Numbered from the stretch's first letter, positions 32,104 through 40,950 are shown. The stretch: DNA of 64,000 bases from Nocardioides eburneiflavus (GCF_004785795.1 NZ_SRRO01000001.1:3844001-3908000); one strand, 5' to 3'. Numbers and translations: made by a program. The notes: generated from the letters alone by a model not told the origin.

Positions 32104-32388
32104 ATGTTCAATCCCATGATCGGCATGCCGCAGGGTCTCGAGTGGCTGGTCATCCTGGCGATCGTCGTCCTCGTGTTCGGTGCCGCCAAGCTCCCCGACC
32201 TCGCCCGCAGCTCGGGCCAGGCACTGCGGATCTTCAAGACCGAGACCAAGGGCCTGCGCGACGACGACGACGACCAGAAGACCCCGGAGCAGCTCGAGAT
32301 CGAGGCCCGCGAGCAGGCCGCCCGCGAGACGCGCGGCGACACCTCGGGCGAAGTCCTCCGCGAGCGCCGCGACGACACCACCGCCTGA
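32104..32388 (+). CDS. tatA: Twin-arginine translocase subunit TatA
   Basis: 94-residue pore-forming subunit. One N-terminal membrane helix (GLEWLVILAIVVLVFGAAK), the hinge FGAAKLPDLARSSGQALRIFK (amphipathic helix), then an acidic, disordered tail. ATG 32104 is preferred; in-frame GTG 32095 would add three residues. No TatB gene is in the window, so TatB is encoded elsewhere or TatA serves both roles. Equivalent of Rv2094c. Confidence 0.92.
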   Translation: MFNPMIGMPQGLEWLVILAIVVLVFGAAKLPDLARSSGQALRIFKTETKGLRDDDDDQKTPEQLEIEAREQAARETRGDTSGEVLRERRDDTTA

Positions 32389-32407
32389 TCCGGCAGTCAC
32401 GACGAGC

Positions 32408-33244
32408 GTGAGGATCGCCGGCCTCGTCGGCCTGTTCAAGGGCCGCCCGCACCATGACGTCGGCCCCGACGGCCGGATGGCCCTCTCGGACCACTTCCGG
32501 GAGTTCCGCGCCCGGCTGCTGCGGTGCCTGCTGGTCTTCGTGATCGTCCTCGCGGTGGCGCTGGTCTTCAGGCACGCGCTGCTGGACCTCGTCTACGGTC
32601 CCTACGACGACGCGCGGGCCAAGCTGCCCGAGGGCACCACGACCGCCACCACCAGCGGCGCCGGCGCGGGCCTGCTGCTCTGGCTGACGCTGTGCGGCTT
32701 CGCGTCCGCCATCATCACCGCGCCCTACTGGCTCTACCAGATCTGGGCCTTCGTCCTGCCCGGGCTCTACGCCCAGGAGCGGAAGATGAGCCGGGTCTTC
32801 GTCGCCATCGCCGGTCCGCTCTTCCTCGCCGGCATCGTCCTGGGCTACCTCACGCTGCCCGTCGCGCTCGAGGTCCTGATCGGCTTCAACCCCGACGGCG
32901 TCACCAACCTCATCGACTTCAACGACTACCTGCAGTTCTTCACGCGGACCCTGTTCGTGTTCGGCCTGGCCTTCAACATCCCGGTGTTCGTCGTCCTGCT
33001 CAACTTCGCGGGAGTCGTCAAGGGCGCCTCGCTGAAGGCCTACCGTCCCTGGATCGTCATCGGCACGTTCATCTTCGCCGCCGTGGCCACGCCGTCGGCC
33101 GACCCCTTCACCATGACCCTGATGGCGGTCCCGATGGTGCTGCTCTTCTTCGCCTCCGAGGCGATCGCGCGCTTCAACGACCGGCGCCGGGCGCGCCGCA
33201 ACCCGAACAGCGGGCTGAGTCCCGACGAGCTCTCCTCGATCTGA
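32408..33244 (+). CDS. tatC: Twin-arginine translocase subunit TatC
   Basis: 278-residue receptor subunit that binds twin-arginine signal peptides. Six membrane helices. Typical motifs: DHFREFRARLLRC near the N-terminus, APYWLYQIWAFVLPGLYAQERK, FNIPVFVVLLNFAGVV and ATPSADPFTM. GTG 32408 begins 20 bp after tatA stops. Follows pafBC-tatA in the same order as in mycobacteria. Confidence 0.95.
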   Translation: MRIAGLVGLFKGRPHHDVGPDGRMALSDHFREFRARLLRCLLVFVIVLAVALVFRHALLDLVYGPYDDARAKLPEGTTTATTSGAGAGLLLWLTLCGFASAIITAPYWLYQIWAFVLPGLYAQERKMSRVFVAIAGPLFLAGIVLGYLTLPVALEVLIGFNPDGVTNLIDFNDYLQFFTRTLFVFGLAFNIPVFVVLLNFAGVVKGASLKAYRPWIVIGTFIFAAVATPSADPFTMTLMAVPMVLLFFASEAIARFNDRRRARRNPNSGLSPDELSSI

Positions 33245-33285
33245 GCTCCACCGCTCCACCGCTTCGACCGCTGATGCCGGTCTGA

Positions 33286-33291
33286 CAGGGT
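33286..33291 (+). promoter_or_regulatory. -10-like box CAGGGT before the 131-residue protein gene
   Basis: CAGGGT ends 6 nt before ATG 33298; the first base departs from TANNNT but the distance matches the leaderless set. Confidence 0.4.
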
Positions 33292-33297
33292 GGAGCC

Positions 33298-33693
33298 ATG
33301 CAGGCCGTGATCACCGACACCGATCCGTTCGACCTGCCCGAGTGGCTCGGCACGCACGACGTCGTCTGGCGGGCCGACGCCGGTCTGAGCACCGGACACC
33401 TGGTGCGCGGACACCTCGCCGCCGAGCCCGACGCCGCACTGACGATCGCCTGCGACCTCCTCGCCGTCGACGAGGCCTACCCTGCCCCTGTCGTCGACGA
33501 CGACACCCGGCTGCGGGTGCACCAGGCGTGGCGCCACGGCCAGGTCGTGGTCGGCGAGGTCGACTCCCGCCTCGTGCTCGCGGTCCCGGGCACGCGCTTC
33601 GGCCCCGAGCTCGTCCTGGACGCGCTGGGGCGCCTCGCCCGCGCGGTGGGCGCCCGCACCGAGCGCTACGCCGCGTTGCTGCGCCTGGGCTGA
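33298..33693 (+). CDS. Conserved-type hypothetical protein, 131 residues
   Basis: Soluble, acidic protein with no family I can name. It alternates Val/Leu-rich strands and charged turns (LVRGHLAAEPDAALTIACDL, VVVGEVDSRLVLAVPGTRFG), consistent with a small alpha/beta fold. It stands alone between tatC and the lipid kinase gene with its own -10-like box. Confidence 0.65.
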   Translation: MQAVITDTDPFDLPEWLGTHDVVWRADAGLSTGHLVRGHLAAEPDAALTIACDLLAVDEAYPAPVVDDDTRLRVHQAWRHGQVVVGEVDSRLVLAVPGTRFGPELVLDALGRLARAVGARTERYAALLRLG

Positions 33694-33707
33694 CCCGACC
33701 TCCGCCC

Positions 33708-33757
33708 GGACCTCACCCCAGACCTCACCCCGGCCTCACCCCGGCCTCCCCCCGGCC
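33708..33757. repeat. Short C-rich tandem repeat (11-12 bp, four units)
   Basis: GACCTCACCCC-type units at 33709, 33721, 33733 and 33744, decaying to CCTCCCCCC. Sits between the hypothetical gene and the lipid kinase promoter. No function evident. Confidence 0.7.
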
Positions 33758-33787
33758 ACGTCGCCGGTCGCGGTCGGTGCCGGGGGA

Positions 33788-33793
33788 TAGGGT
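33788..33793 (+). promoter_or_regulatory. -10 box TAGGGT, lipid kinase gene
   Basis: GGATAGGGT context, ending 6 nt before ATG 33800. Confidence 0.6.
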
Positions 33794-33799
33794 CGCGCC

Positions 33800-34717
33800 A
33801 TGCACGACCCGGTTGCGCCCGACCACCCTGTGCGGGGGCGCGAGATAGCACTCCTGACCAATCCGACGGCGGGCCGCGGCAAGGGTGCGCGGCACCGCGA
33901 CGCCGCGCTGCTCAGGCTCCGCGAGAGCGGGTTCGTGGTCCGCAACCTCGAGGGACGCGACGCCGACGAGGCCGCTGACCTGGCCCGCGCCTGCGTCGCC
34001 GACGGCGTCGAGGCCCTGGTGGTGTGCGGCGGTGACGGCCTGGTCCACCTCGGCGTGCAGGCGGTCGCCGGCACCGGCGTGCCGCTCGGCCTCATCCCCA
34101 GCGGCACCGGCAACGACGTCGCCCGCTACCTCGGCCTCCCGCGCACCGACCCGGTCGCCGCCGCGGACCGCATCATCGCCTCGCGTCGCCGCACGATCGA
34201 CCTCGCCCGCAGCGGCGACCGCTGGTTCGTCACGGTCCTGGCCGCCGGCTTCGACGCCATCGTCAACGAGCGCGCCAACGCGATGACCTGGCCCCGTGGC
34301 CAGATGCGCTACAACCTCGCCACGCTCGCCGAGCTGCGCACGTTCCGCCCGATCCCCTACGTCCTCCAGCTCGACGATGGATCAGGGTCTGAGACGGTCG
34401 AGCACGAAGCGATGCTCGTCGCCGTCGGCAACGGCCCCTCCTTCGGCGGCGGCCTGCGGATCACCGAGGGCGCCCTGCTCGACGACGGCCTCCTCGACGT
34501 CGTGGTGATCACCCGGATGAGCAAGTCCAAGCTGGTGCGCTCCTACCCCCGGCTGTTCACCGGCCGGATCGACGGCGTCCACGAGTACGTCCACCGGCGG
34601 GTGCGCTCGGTGACGATCGCGGCGCCCGGCATCGTGGCCTACGCCGACGGGGAGCGCTTCGGACCGTTGCCACTGACCGTCGAGTGCGTCGCGGGCGCCC
34701 TGGAGGTGATCGCGTGA
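33800..34717 (+). CDS. Diacylglycerol/lipid kinase (DagK/YegS family)
   Basis: 305 residues. Nucleotide-binding LTNPTAGRGKGARH, the catalytic-domain GGDG motif (VVCGGDGLVHLG) and PSGTGNDVARYLG are diagnostic of the DAGK_cat fold. Phosphorylates a lipid or sphingoid alcohol; recycling of diacylglycerol to phosphatidate is the common role. Overlaps helY by GTGA, so the two are translationally coupled. Confidence 0.9.
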   Translation: MHDPVAPDHPVRGREIALLTNPTAGRGKGARHRDAALLRLRESGFVVRNLEGRDADEAADLARACVADGVEALVVCGGDGLVHLGVQAVAGTGVPLGLIPSGTGNDVARYLGLPRTDPVAAADRIIASRRRTIDLARSGDRWFVTVLAAGFDAIVNERANAMTWPRGQMRYNLATLAELRTFRPIPYVLQLDDGSGSETVEHEAMLVAVGNGPSFGGGLRITEGALLDDGLLDVVVITRMSKSKLVRSYPRLFTGRIDGVHEYVHRRVRSVTIAAPGIVAYADGERFGPLPLTVECVAGALEVIA

Positions 34718-37518
34718 GCACCCCGGACGAGGGGCTGTCGCCGGCCGAGCGCTACGCGACGTTCCAGAGGGGCAAGCCCTACCCGATGCTCAAGGACTTC
34801 GCCGGGCTCTACGGCTTCGAGCTCGACGACTTCCAGGTCCGCGCGTGCCGCGAGATCGAGGACGGTCGCGGGGTGCTGGTGGCCGCCCCGACCGGCTCCG
34901 GCAAGACGATCGTCGGCGAGTTCGCCATCCACCTGGCCCTCCAGACCGGGCGCAAGGCGTTCTACACGACCCCGATCAAGGCGCTGTCCAACCAGAAGTA
35001 CCACGACCTGGTGCGGCGCTACGGCGCCGACAACGTCGGCCTGCTCACCGGCGACAACGTCGTCAACGGCGAGGCGCCCGTGGTGGTGATGACCACCGAG
35101 GTGCTGCGCAACATGCTGTACGCCGGCTCCCGCACGCTGCTCGGCCTCGGCTACGTGGTGATGGACGAGGTCCACTACCTCGCCGACCGGATGCGCGGCG
35201 CGGTCTGGGAGGAGGTGATCATCCACCTGCCGGAGTCGGTCACGCTGGTGTCGCTGTCGGCGACCGTGTCCAACGCCGAGGAGTTCGGCGAGTGGCTGGC
35301 CACCGTGCGCGGGGAGACGACCACGATCCTGGAGGAGAAGCGCCCGGTCCCGCTGTTCCAGCACGTCATGGTGGGTCGTCGCCTGCTCGACCTGTTCGCC
35401 TCCTCCGACGTCGACGCGAGCGCGGGCTTCGTCAAGGAGGGTGCGCCGGTCAACGACGAGCTGACCCGCATCGCCCGCGACGACTGGGCCAGCTCGCGGC
35501 TGATGCGCGACCGGCGCTCGCCCCGCAAGGGCAAGCCCGGCTCCTCGAAGAACCCCCGCGCCGTCGGCAACGGGCGACGCGTGTGGATCCCGAGCCGCGT
35601 CGACGTCGTCGAGCGGCTCGACCGCGAGGGCCTGCTGCCCGCCATCGTGTTCATCTTCAGCCGGGCCGGCTGCGACGCCGCGGTCACCCAGCTCGTCCAG
35701 GCCAACACCCGCCTGACCACCGCCGCCGAGCGCGACGAGATCTTCGCCCGGGTCGAGGAGGCCTCACGCACCCTGCCCGAGGAGGACCTGCACGTCCTGG
35801 GCTACCACGAGTTCCTCGACGGCCTCACCCGCGGCATCGCCGCCCACCACGCCGGCCTGCTGCCCGCGTTCAAGCAGGTGGTCGAGGAGCTGTTCCAGGA
35901 GGGGCTGGTCAAGGTCGTCTTCGCCACCGAGACGCTCGCGCTCGGCATCAACATGCCGGCTCGCACCGTCGTCATCGAGAAGCTGTCGAAGTGGAACGGC
36001 GAGACCCACGCCGACCTGACGCCGGGGGAGTACACCCAGCTGACGGGTCGTGCCGGGCGCCGCGGCCTCGACATCGAGGGCCACGGTGTCGTGCTCTACC
36101 AGCCGGGGATGAACCCGCGCGAGGTCGCCGGCCTCGCGTCGACCCGCACCTATCCGCTGCGCTCGTCCTTCCGGCCGTCCTACAACATGGCCGTCAACCT
36201 CGTGCACCAGTTCGGCCGGGCCCGCTCGCGTGAGCTGCTCGAGCAGTCCTTCGCCCAGTTCCAGGCCGACAAGGCCGTCGTGGGGCTCGCCCGGCAGGTG
36301 CACAAGGCCGACGAGGCACTCGAGGGCTACCGGGAGGCGGCGACCTGCCACGTCGGCGACTTCATGGAGTACGCCGAGCTGCGGCGTCGGATCTCCGACC
36401 TGGAGAAGGGCGCGGCCCGTGAGCGCCGGCAGGACCGTCGCGGCGAGGCCGCCGCCTCCCTGGGCAGGCTGCGACCCGGCGACGTCATCCATGTGCCTGC
36501 CGGGAAGTTCAGCGGCCTGGCCGTCGTCATCGACCCGGGCACCTCCGGCGACGAGCCCCGGCCCTACGTCGTCACCGCCGACCGCCAGGCACGCCGCCTG
36601 GCGATGATGGACTTCCCGGTGCCCGTCGAGTCGATCGGTCGCCTGCGGATCCCCAAGTCGTTCAACGGCCGCAACCCGGGGCAGCGGCGCGAGCTCGCCA
36701 ACGCGCTCCGGTCGCGGGCCGACTCCTTCGACGCACCCACCGCGCGGCGTGCGAAGCAGCGAGAGTCGTTCAGCGACACCCCGACCGACCGCGAGATCGG
36801 GCGGCTGCGTGCCGACCTCAAGGCGCACCCGTGCCACCAGTGCCCCGAGCGCGAGGACCACGCCCGCTGGGCCGAGCGCTACTTCAAGCTCCAGCGCGAC
36901 ACCGAGACCCTCAAGCGCCGCGTCGAGAACCGCACCAACACGGTCGCGCGCACCTTCGACCGGGTGTGCGACGTGCTCACCGCGCTCGACTACCTCGAGG
37001 GCGACACGGTCACCGAGAAGGGCGCGCACCTGCGGCGCATCTACACCGACATGGACCTCGTCGCCGCCGAGGCGATCCGGGCCGGCCTCTTCGACGACCT
37101 GGCGCCGTCCGAGCTCGCGGCGGTGCTGTCCGCGCTCGTCTTCGAGGCGCGGCGCGCCGACGACGCGTCCTCGCCCAAGATGCCGGGCGGGCGGGTGCGC
37201 CCGGTGCTCGCCGAGGTCGTACGCCTGTGGGGGCAGCTAGACGCGCTCGAGCGGGACCACAAGCTCGACTTCCTCCGCGAGCCCGACGTCGGGTTCGCGT
37301 GGGCGGCCTGGCGGTGGGCCGAGGGTGACGACCTCGACGACGTGCTGATGGTGACCGGACTCTCCGCCGGCGACTTCGTCCGCTGGATGAAGCAGCTGCT
37401 CGACCTGTGCGGCCAGGTCGCCGACGCGGCCGGCGACAGCGAGCTGCGCGCCACCGCCCGTACGACGGCGAAGCTGCTCAAGCGCGGTGTGATCGCCTAC
37501 TCGGTCCTCGCCGACTGA
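34714..37518 (+). CDS. helY: DEAD/DEAH-box helicase HelY (Ski2-like)
   Basis: 934-residue superfamily 2 RNA helicase. Motif I APTGSGKT, motif II DEVH, motif III SATVSN, and helicase C-terminal motifs TLALGINMPARTV and QLTGRAGRRGLD. The C-terminal third holds the Ski2/Mtr4-like DSHCT domain (from about residue 750). Probably acts in RNA metabolism. Start GTG 34714 is supported by TGGAGGTGA upstream and by the overlap with the lipid kinase stop. Equivalent of Rv2092c. Confidence 0.95.
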   Translation: MSTPDEGLSPAERYATFQRGKPYPMLKDFAGLYGFELDDFQVRACREIEDGRGVLVAAPTGSGKTIVGEFAIHLALQTGRKAFYTTPIKALSNQKYHDLVRRYGADNVGLLTGDNVVNGEAPVVVMTTEVLRNMLYAGSRTLLGLGYVVMDEVHYLADRMRGAVWEEVIIHLPESVTLVSLSATVSNAEEFGEWLATVRGETTTILEEKRPVPLFQHVMVGRRLLDLFASSDVDASAGFVKEGAPVNDELTRIARDDWASSRLMRDRRSPRKGKPGSSKNPRAVGNGRRVWIPSRVDVVERLDREGLLPAIVFIFSRAGCDAAVTQLVQANTRLTTAAERDEIFARVEEASRTLPEEDLHVLGYHEFLDGLTRGIAAHHAGLLPAFKQVVEELFQEGLVKVVFATETLALGINMPARTVVIEKLSKWNGETHADLTPGEYTQLTGRAGRRGLDIEGHGVVLYQPGMNPREVAGLASTRTYPLRSSFRPSYNMAVNLVHQFGRARSRELLEQSFAQFQADKAVVGLARQVHKADEALEGYREAATCHVGDFMEYAELRRRISDLEKGAARERRQDRRGEAAASLGRLRPGDVIHVPAGKFSGLAVVIDPGTSGDEPRPYVVTADRQARRLAMMDFPVPVESIGRLRIPKSFNGRNPGQRRELANALRSRADSFDAPTARRAKQRESFSDTPTDREIGRLRADLKAHPCHQCPEREDHARWAERYFKLQRDTETLKRRVENRTNTVARTFDRVCDVLTALDYLEGDTVTEKGAHLRRIYTDMDLVAAEAIRAGLFDDLAPSELAAVLSALVFEARRADDASSPKMPGGRVRPVLAEVVRLWGQLDALERDHKLDFLREPDVGFAWAAWRWAEGDDLDDVLMVTGLSAGDFVRWMKQLLDLCGQVADAAGDSELRATARTTAKLLKRGVIAYSVLAD

Positions 37519-37595
37519 CGGCCGAGCGAGTCCACGACCGTGAGGACGCAGGTCGCGCGCCCGCGCGGGTGAACCGATGTGGAAGGCTCTCGGCC

Positions 37596-38531
37596 ATGGC
37601 CACCGGCGACCGCCTCCTGCTGCTCGACACCGCCTCGCTCTACTTCCGGGCGTTCTTCGGCGTCCCCGACTCGGTGAAGGCCCCCGACGGCACGCCGGTC
37701 AACGCGGTGCGCGGGTTGATGGACTTCATCAGCCGTCTGGTGGGGGAGTACGACCCGAGCCACCTCGCGTGCTGCTGGGACGACGACTGGCGGCCGCAGT
37801 GGCGCGTCGACCTGATCCCGTCCTACAAGGCGCACCGGGTGGTGCGCGAGGTTCCCGGCCCACGGCCCGATGTCGAGGAGGTGCCCGACCCGCTCGAGGC
37901 ACAGGTCCCGGTCATCCTCTCCGTGTTGGAGGCGTACGGCATCCCCGTGGTGGGCCACCCCGAGATGGAGGCCGACGACGTCATCGGCACGCTCGCGACC
38001 GGTGCCGGGATGCCCGTCGACATCGTCACCGGGGACCGCGACCTGTTCCAGCTCGTCGACGACGACGCCTCGGTCCGGGTGCTCTACGTCGCGCGCGGCG
38101 TGAGCCGGCACGAGCGCGTCGACAACGCCTGGGTGCGCGGCAAGTACGGCGTCGACGCCCGGCAGTACGCCGACCTCGCGACGCTGCGCGGCGACGCCTC
38201 CGACGGCCTGCCCGGCGTCGCCGGTGTCGGCGACAAGACGGCCGCGACGCTGCTCAACCGGTTCGGCACCGTCGACGCGATCCTGGAGGCCGCCCACGAC
38301 CCCGACTCCGACATGGGTCCCGGCCCGCGCGGCAGGATCAAGGCCGCGGCGGACTACCTGGCCGTCGCACCTCGCGTGGTCGCCGTACGCCGCGACCTCG
38401 AGCTGGGGGCGCCGGACCTGAGGCGACCGCGTACGCCCGCGGACCACGACGCGGTGGTGGCACTGGACGAGCGCTGGGGACTCGGCTCGTCCGCCGTGAG
38501 ACTCGTGCAGGCGATGTCCGGCTCCGACTAG
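37596..38531 (+). CDS. 5'-3' exonuclease (FEN/PolI N-domain type)
   Basis: 311-residue nuclease similar to mycobacterial Rv2090 and to the N-terminal domain of DNA polymerase I. Acidic metal-binding sites: LLLLDTASLYFRAFFG, MEADDVIGTLA, DIVTGDRDLFQLVDD; the helix-hairpin-helix that grips DNA is in DGLPGVAGVGDKTAATLL. Likely removes flaps or RNA primers. ATG 37596 has GGAAGG upstream. Its TAG stop doubles as the first bases of the next gene's -10 box. Confidence 0.9.
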   Translation: MATGDRLLLLDTASLYFRAFFGVPDSVKAPDGTPVNAVRGLMDFISRLVGEYDPSHLACCWDDDWRPQWRVDLIPSYKAHRVVREVPGPRPDVEEVPDPLEAQVPVILSVLEAYGIPVVGHPEMEADDVIGTLATGAGMPVDIVTGDRDLFQLVDDDASVRVLYVARGVSRHERVDNAWVRGKYGVDARQYADLATLRGDASDGLPGVAGVGDKTAATLLNRFGTVDAILEAAHDPDSDMGPGPRGRIKAAADYLAVAPRVVAVRRDLELGAPDLRRPRTPADHDAVVALDERWGLGSSAVRLVQAMSGSD

Positions 38532-38534
38532 GGT
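38529..38534 (+). promoter_or_regulatory. -10 box TAGGGT, Lrp gene, overlapping a stop codon
   Basis: The TAG of this hexamer is the exonuclease stop codon; the box ends 7 nt before GTG 38542. Confidence 0.55.
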
Positions 38535-38541
38535 GCCTCCT

Positions 38542-38994
38542 GTGAGCTCCTCCGAGGTCGAGTCCAAGGACCGGCAGATCCTGTCCCTCCTGGCCGCCGA
38601 CGGCCGGATGTCCTTCACCGACCTCGGCAAGGCCACCGACCTGTCGACGTCGGCGGTGCACCAGCGGGTCAAGCGGCTCGAGCAGCGGGGGCTGATCAAG
38701 GGCTACGGCGCGACCGTCGACCACGACCAGCTCGGCCGGCCGCTGACGGCGTTCATCTCGATCACGCCGATCGACCCGTCGCAGCCCGACGACTACCCCG
38801 AGCGGCTCGTCGGCATCGAGGAGATCGAGTCCTGCTGGTCGGTCGCCGGCGAGGAGTCCTACATCCTCAAGATCCGCGTCGCCACGCCGCTCGCGCTCGA
38901 GGAGCTCCTGGCCCGCATCCGCGGCGTGGCGAGCGTGTCCACGCGCACCACGATCGTGCTCTCCACCCCCTACGAGAACCGCCCGATCGACTGA
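38542..38994 (+). CDS. Lrp/AsnC-family transcription regulator
   Basis: 150 residues. N-terminal winged helix (about 8-68; DRQILSLLAADGRMSFTDLG, STSAVHQRVKRLEQRGLIKGY) and C-terminal RAM effector domain (about 75-145). Such proteins sense amino acids. Start GTG 38542 is chosen because it is correctly placed behind the TAGGGT box; an in-frame GTG at 38533 lies inside the box. Target unknown; the lysine cluster 3 kb away is a speculative candidate. Confidence 0.88.
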   Translation: MSSSEVESKDRQILSLLAADGRMSFTDLGKATDLSTSAVHQRVKRLEQRGLIKGYGATVDHDQLGRPLTAFISITPIDPSQPDDYPERLVGIEEIESCWSVAGEESYILKIRVATPLALEELLARIRGVASVSTRTTIVLSTPYENRPID

Positions 38995-38999
38995 GCCGG

Positions 39000-39566
39000 A
39001 TGCCCGACCGACGCACCACCCTCCTCGATGCTGCCCTCGAGCTCGTCGGGACCCAGGGCATGCGCGCACTGACGCACCGTGCGGTGGACGCGGCGGCCGA
39101 CCTGCCCCCGGGCTCCACGTCCAACTACTTCCGGACCCGTGAGGCGCTGGTCCTGGGCATCGTCGAGCGGTTCGTCGCCCGCGAGCGCCAGATGGCGACC
39201 GGACCGCGCGACGAGGTCGACGCGACTCCGGACGGTGTGGCGGCGGCACTCGGCCGGTTCGTGGACCGGGCCCTCGGGCCCGACCGCGCCGTGACCCTGG
39301 CCCGTTACGCGATCCTGGTCGAGACCGCCCAGAACCCCGGCCTCAGGGAGGGCATGGCCACCGGGGCCGACCAGGTCGACACCTGGGCCCTCGACCTCGT
39401 CACCCGTGCCGGGTCCCGGGATCCCGCACGTGACCTGGGCGTGCTGGCCAACTACGTCACGGGGCTGGTCCTGCACGAGCTCGCGCTGCCGTCCCCGGAC
39501 CTCGACGCCGCGGGGCGCATCCGCACGGTGATCGACACCCTCGGGTGGCACGCTCCCGGCTCTTGA
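39000..39566 (+). CDS. TetR-family regulator, copy 1
   Basis: 188 residues. N-terminal HTH (about 5-55; ALTHRAVDAAADLPPGSTSNYF with the usual TetR Tyr-Phe), ligand domain after it. Begins 6 bp after the Lrp stop and is probably read from the Lrp promoter. Closely related to copy 2 downstream: shared stretches include the segment VDTWALDLVTRAGSRDPARD and the end FHELALP/LHELALP. Confidence 0.88.
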   Translation: MPDRRTTLLDAALELVGTQGMRALTHRAVDAAADLPPGSTSNYFRTREALVLGIVERFVARERQMATGPRDEVDATPDGVAAALGRFVDRALGPDRAVTLARYAILVETAQNPGLREGMATGADQVDTWALDLVTRAGSRDPARDLGVLANYVTGLVLHELALPSPDLDAAGRIRTVIDTLGWHAPGS

Positions 39567-39591
39567 CCCGACCGCACTACAGGCGTAGTTT
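39563..39591 (+). promoter_or_regulatory. Promoter of TetR copy 2 with palindromic operator
   Basis: -35 TTGACC (39563-39568), 17-nt spacer, -10 TAGTTT (39586-39591), ATG 6 nt later. The inverted repeat ACTAC-AGGC-GTAGT (39576-39589) covers the spacer and overlaps the -10, a position suited to a repressor operator, presumably for one of the two TetR proteins. Confidence 0.6.
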
Positions 39592-39597
39592 GCCGTG

Positions 39598-40155
39598 ATG
39601 GACACGGACCTCCGCCTGCTCGACGCGGCTGTCGAGATCATCGCGGCCCTCGGGCTCGAGGGCCTGACGCACGACGCGGTGGACACCACGGCACGGGTTC
39701 CGGCGGGAACCACCCTGGAGACGTTCCCCACCCACCGAGCGCTGGTCGAGGGCGTGACGCAACGGTGCATCGACCGGGAGCTGGAGATGGCATCGGGACC
39801 AGGCACGGACATCGTGGCGTCCCCGGACGGCATCGCCGACCTGTTCGGTCACTTCGTCGGCCGTGCGCTCGGCGAGGACCGCTCGGTCACGCTCGCCCGG
39901 TACGTGCTGCACGCCGAAGCCGCGCGGACACCGTCCCTGCGTGCGTTCTACGCGGTCGGCGCCGACACCGTGGACACGTGGGCGGTGGACCTGGTCCGCC
40001 GGGCCGGCTCCCGGCAGCCCGAGCGGGACTTCGGCATCCTGGCCAACTACGCCACCGGGCTGGTCTTCCACGAGCTCGCCCTGCCCACGCCGGACCTCGA
40101 CGCGAGGAGCCGGGTCCGCAGCCTCGTCGACGCCCTCGGCTGGGCCACGCCGTGA
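39598..40155 (+). CDS. TetR-family regulator, copy 2
   Basis: 185 residues, paralogue of the preceding gene over its whole length. The HTH is altered: the Tyr-Phe of the recognition helix end is replaced (AGTTLETFPTHRALVEG), so DNA specificity may differ from copy 1. Own promoter and operator; overlaps the next gene by GTGA. Likely an autorepressor of this two-gene unit. Confidence 0.85.
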   Translation: MDTDLRLLDAAVEIIAALGLEGLTHDAVDTTARVPAGTTLETFPTHRALVEGVTQRCIDRELEMASGPGTDIVASPDGIADLFGHFVGRALGEDRSVTLARYVLHAEAARTPSLRAFYAVGADTVDTWAVDLVRRAGSRQPERDFGILANYATGLVFHELALPTPDLDARSRVRSLVDALGWATP

Positions 40156-40811
40156 GCGACGCGACCGCGCTGTCCGCGCTCACCCGGTCGCAGCGCGAGG
40201 GTTTCGTCGACACCCTCGAGGCGCTCGGCCCGCACGAGTGGGCCGCCCCGTCGTTGTGCGACGGCTGGCGGGTGGTGGACGTGGCCGCGCACCTCGCGTG
40301 GGCGCCGGTCCTGGGCGCGGGCGCCGGTGCAGTCGCGATGGCCCGCCACGGGTTCTCGATGAACCGGATGATCGCGCGGTCCGCCGTCGAGTGGTCGGCC
40401 AGAGGCCGCCAGGCGATCCTCGACCAGCTGCGCGACAACGCCCGCAGCGGAGCCCGCCCAGTCGGCATGCCACCCGTCGCCGCCCTCGCGGACGCGGTCG
40501 TGCACGGGCTCGACGTACGCCGTCCCCTCGGTCTCCCCGGCCAGGTGCCGCCGGAGTCGCTGGCGCCCCTGGCCGACTTCACGCTCGGCACGCCCTGGCC
40601 GTTGAACGCCGTGGTGGGCGGCAGCGCGCGGCGCCGCGTGGCAGGCGTGCGGCTGGTCGCCTCCGACACCGACTGGGCGTACGGCGAGGGCCCGGAGGTG
40701 CGGGGGAGTGCCGAGGCGCTGCTGCTGCTCCTCTACGGCCGCCACGTCGCCCGAGGTGCCATCCTCGGCGACGGCGTCCCGGTCCTCGCCTCCCGGCTCG
40801 GCCACGCCTGA
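40152..40811 (+). CDS. Maleylpyruvate isomerase-family (mycothiol-dependent) protein
   Basis: 219 residues with the DinB-like four-helix N-terminal domain of TIGR03083/MDMPI proteins (SLCDGWRVVDVAAHLAWAP, and ALADAVVHGLDVRRPLG with the metal-site His). Known members are thiol-S-transferases or isomerases using mycothiol, which fits the presence of mshC. Exact substrate unknown. Translationally coupled to the second TetR gene, so probably induced by that regulator's ligand. Confidence 0.8.
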   Translation: MSDATALSALTRSQREGFVDTLEALGPHEWAAPSLCDGWRVVDVAAHLAWAPVLGAGAGAVAMARHGFSMNRMIARSAVEWSARGRQAILDQLRDNARSGARPVGMPPVAALADAVVHGLDVRRPLGLPGQVPPESLAPLADFTLGTPWPLNAVVGGSARRRVAGVRLVASDTDWAYGEGPEVRGSAEALLLLLYGRHVARGAILGDGVPVLASRLGHA

Positions 40812-40854
40812 CCTGCCTGCCCGCCCACCCGGGAACCGGCTCGCCCCGTCTGCA

Positions 40855-40880
40855 GAGTCCCCGCTCGAGCGGGGTAGTCC
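40855..40880. repeat. Palindrome copy A (core CCCCGCTCGAGCGGGG)
   Basis: The perfect 16-bp core is 40859-40874, and the right arm continues GTAGTCC. A nested inverted repeat GGGGTAGTCCG (40871-40881) with CGGACTACCCC (40916-40926) makes a second, larger hairpin. Lies at the 3' side of the frameshifted gene. Confidence 0.85.
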
Positions 40881-40950
40881 GCCTCCTCGAGGGGGGTACA
40901 ACGCCCTCCAGGTGTCGGACTACCCCGCCAAGAGCGTCCTCAGCGCGCGC

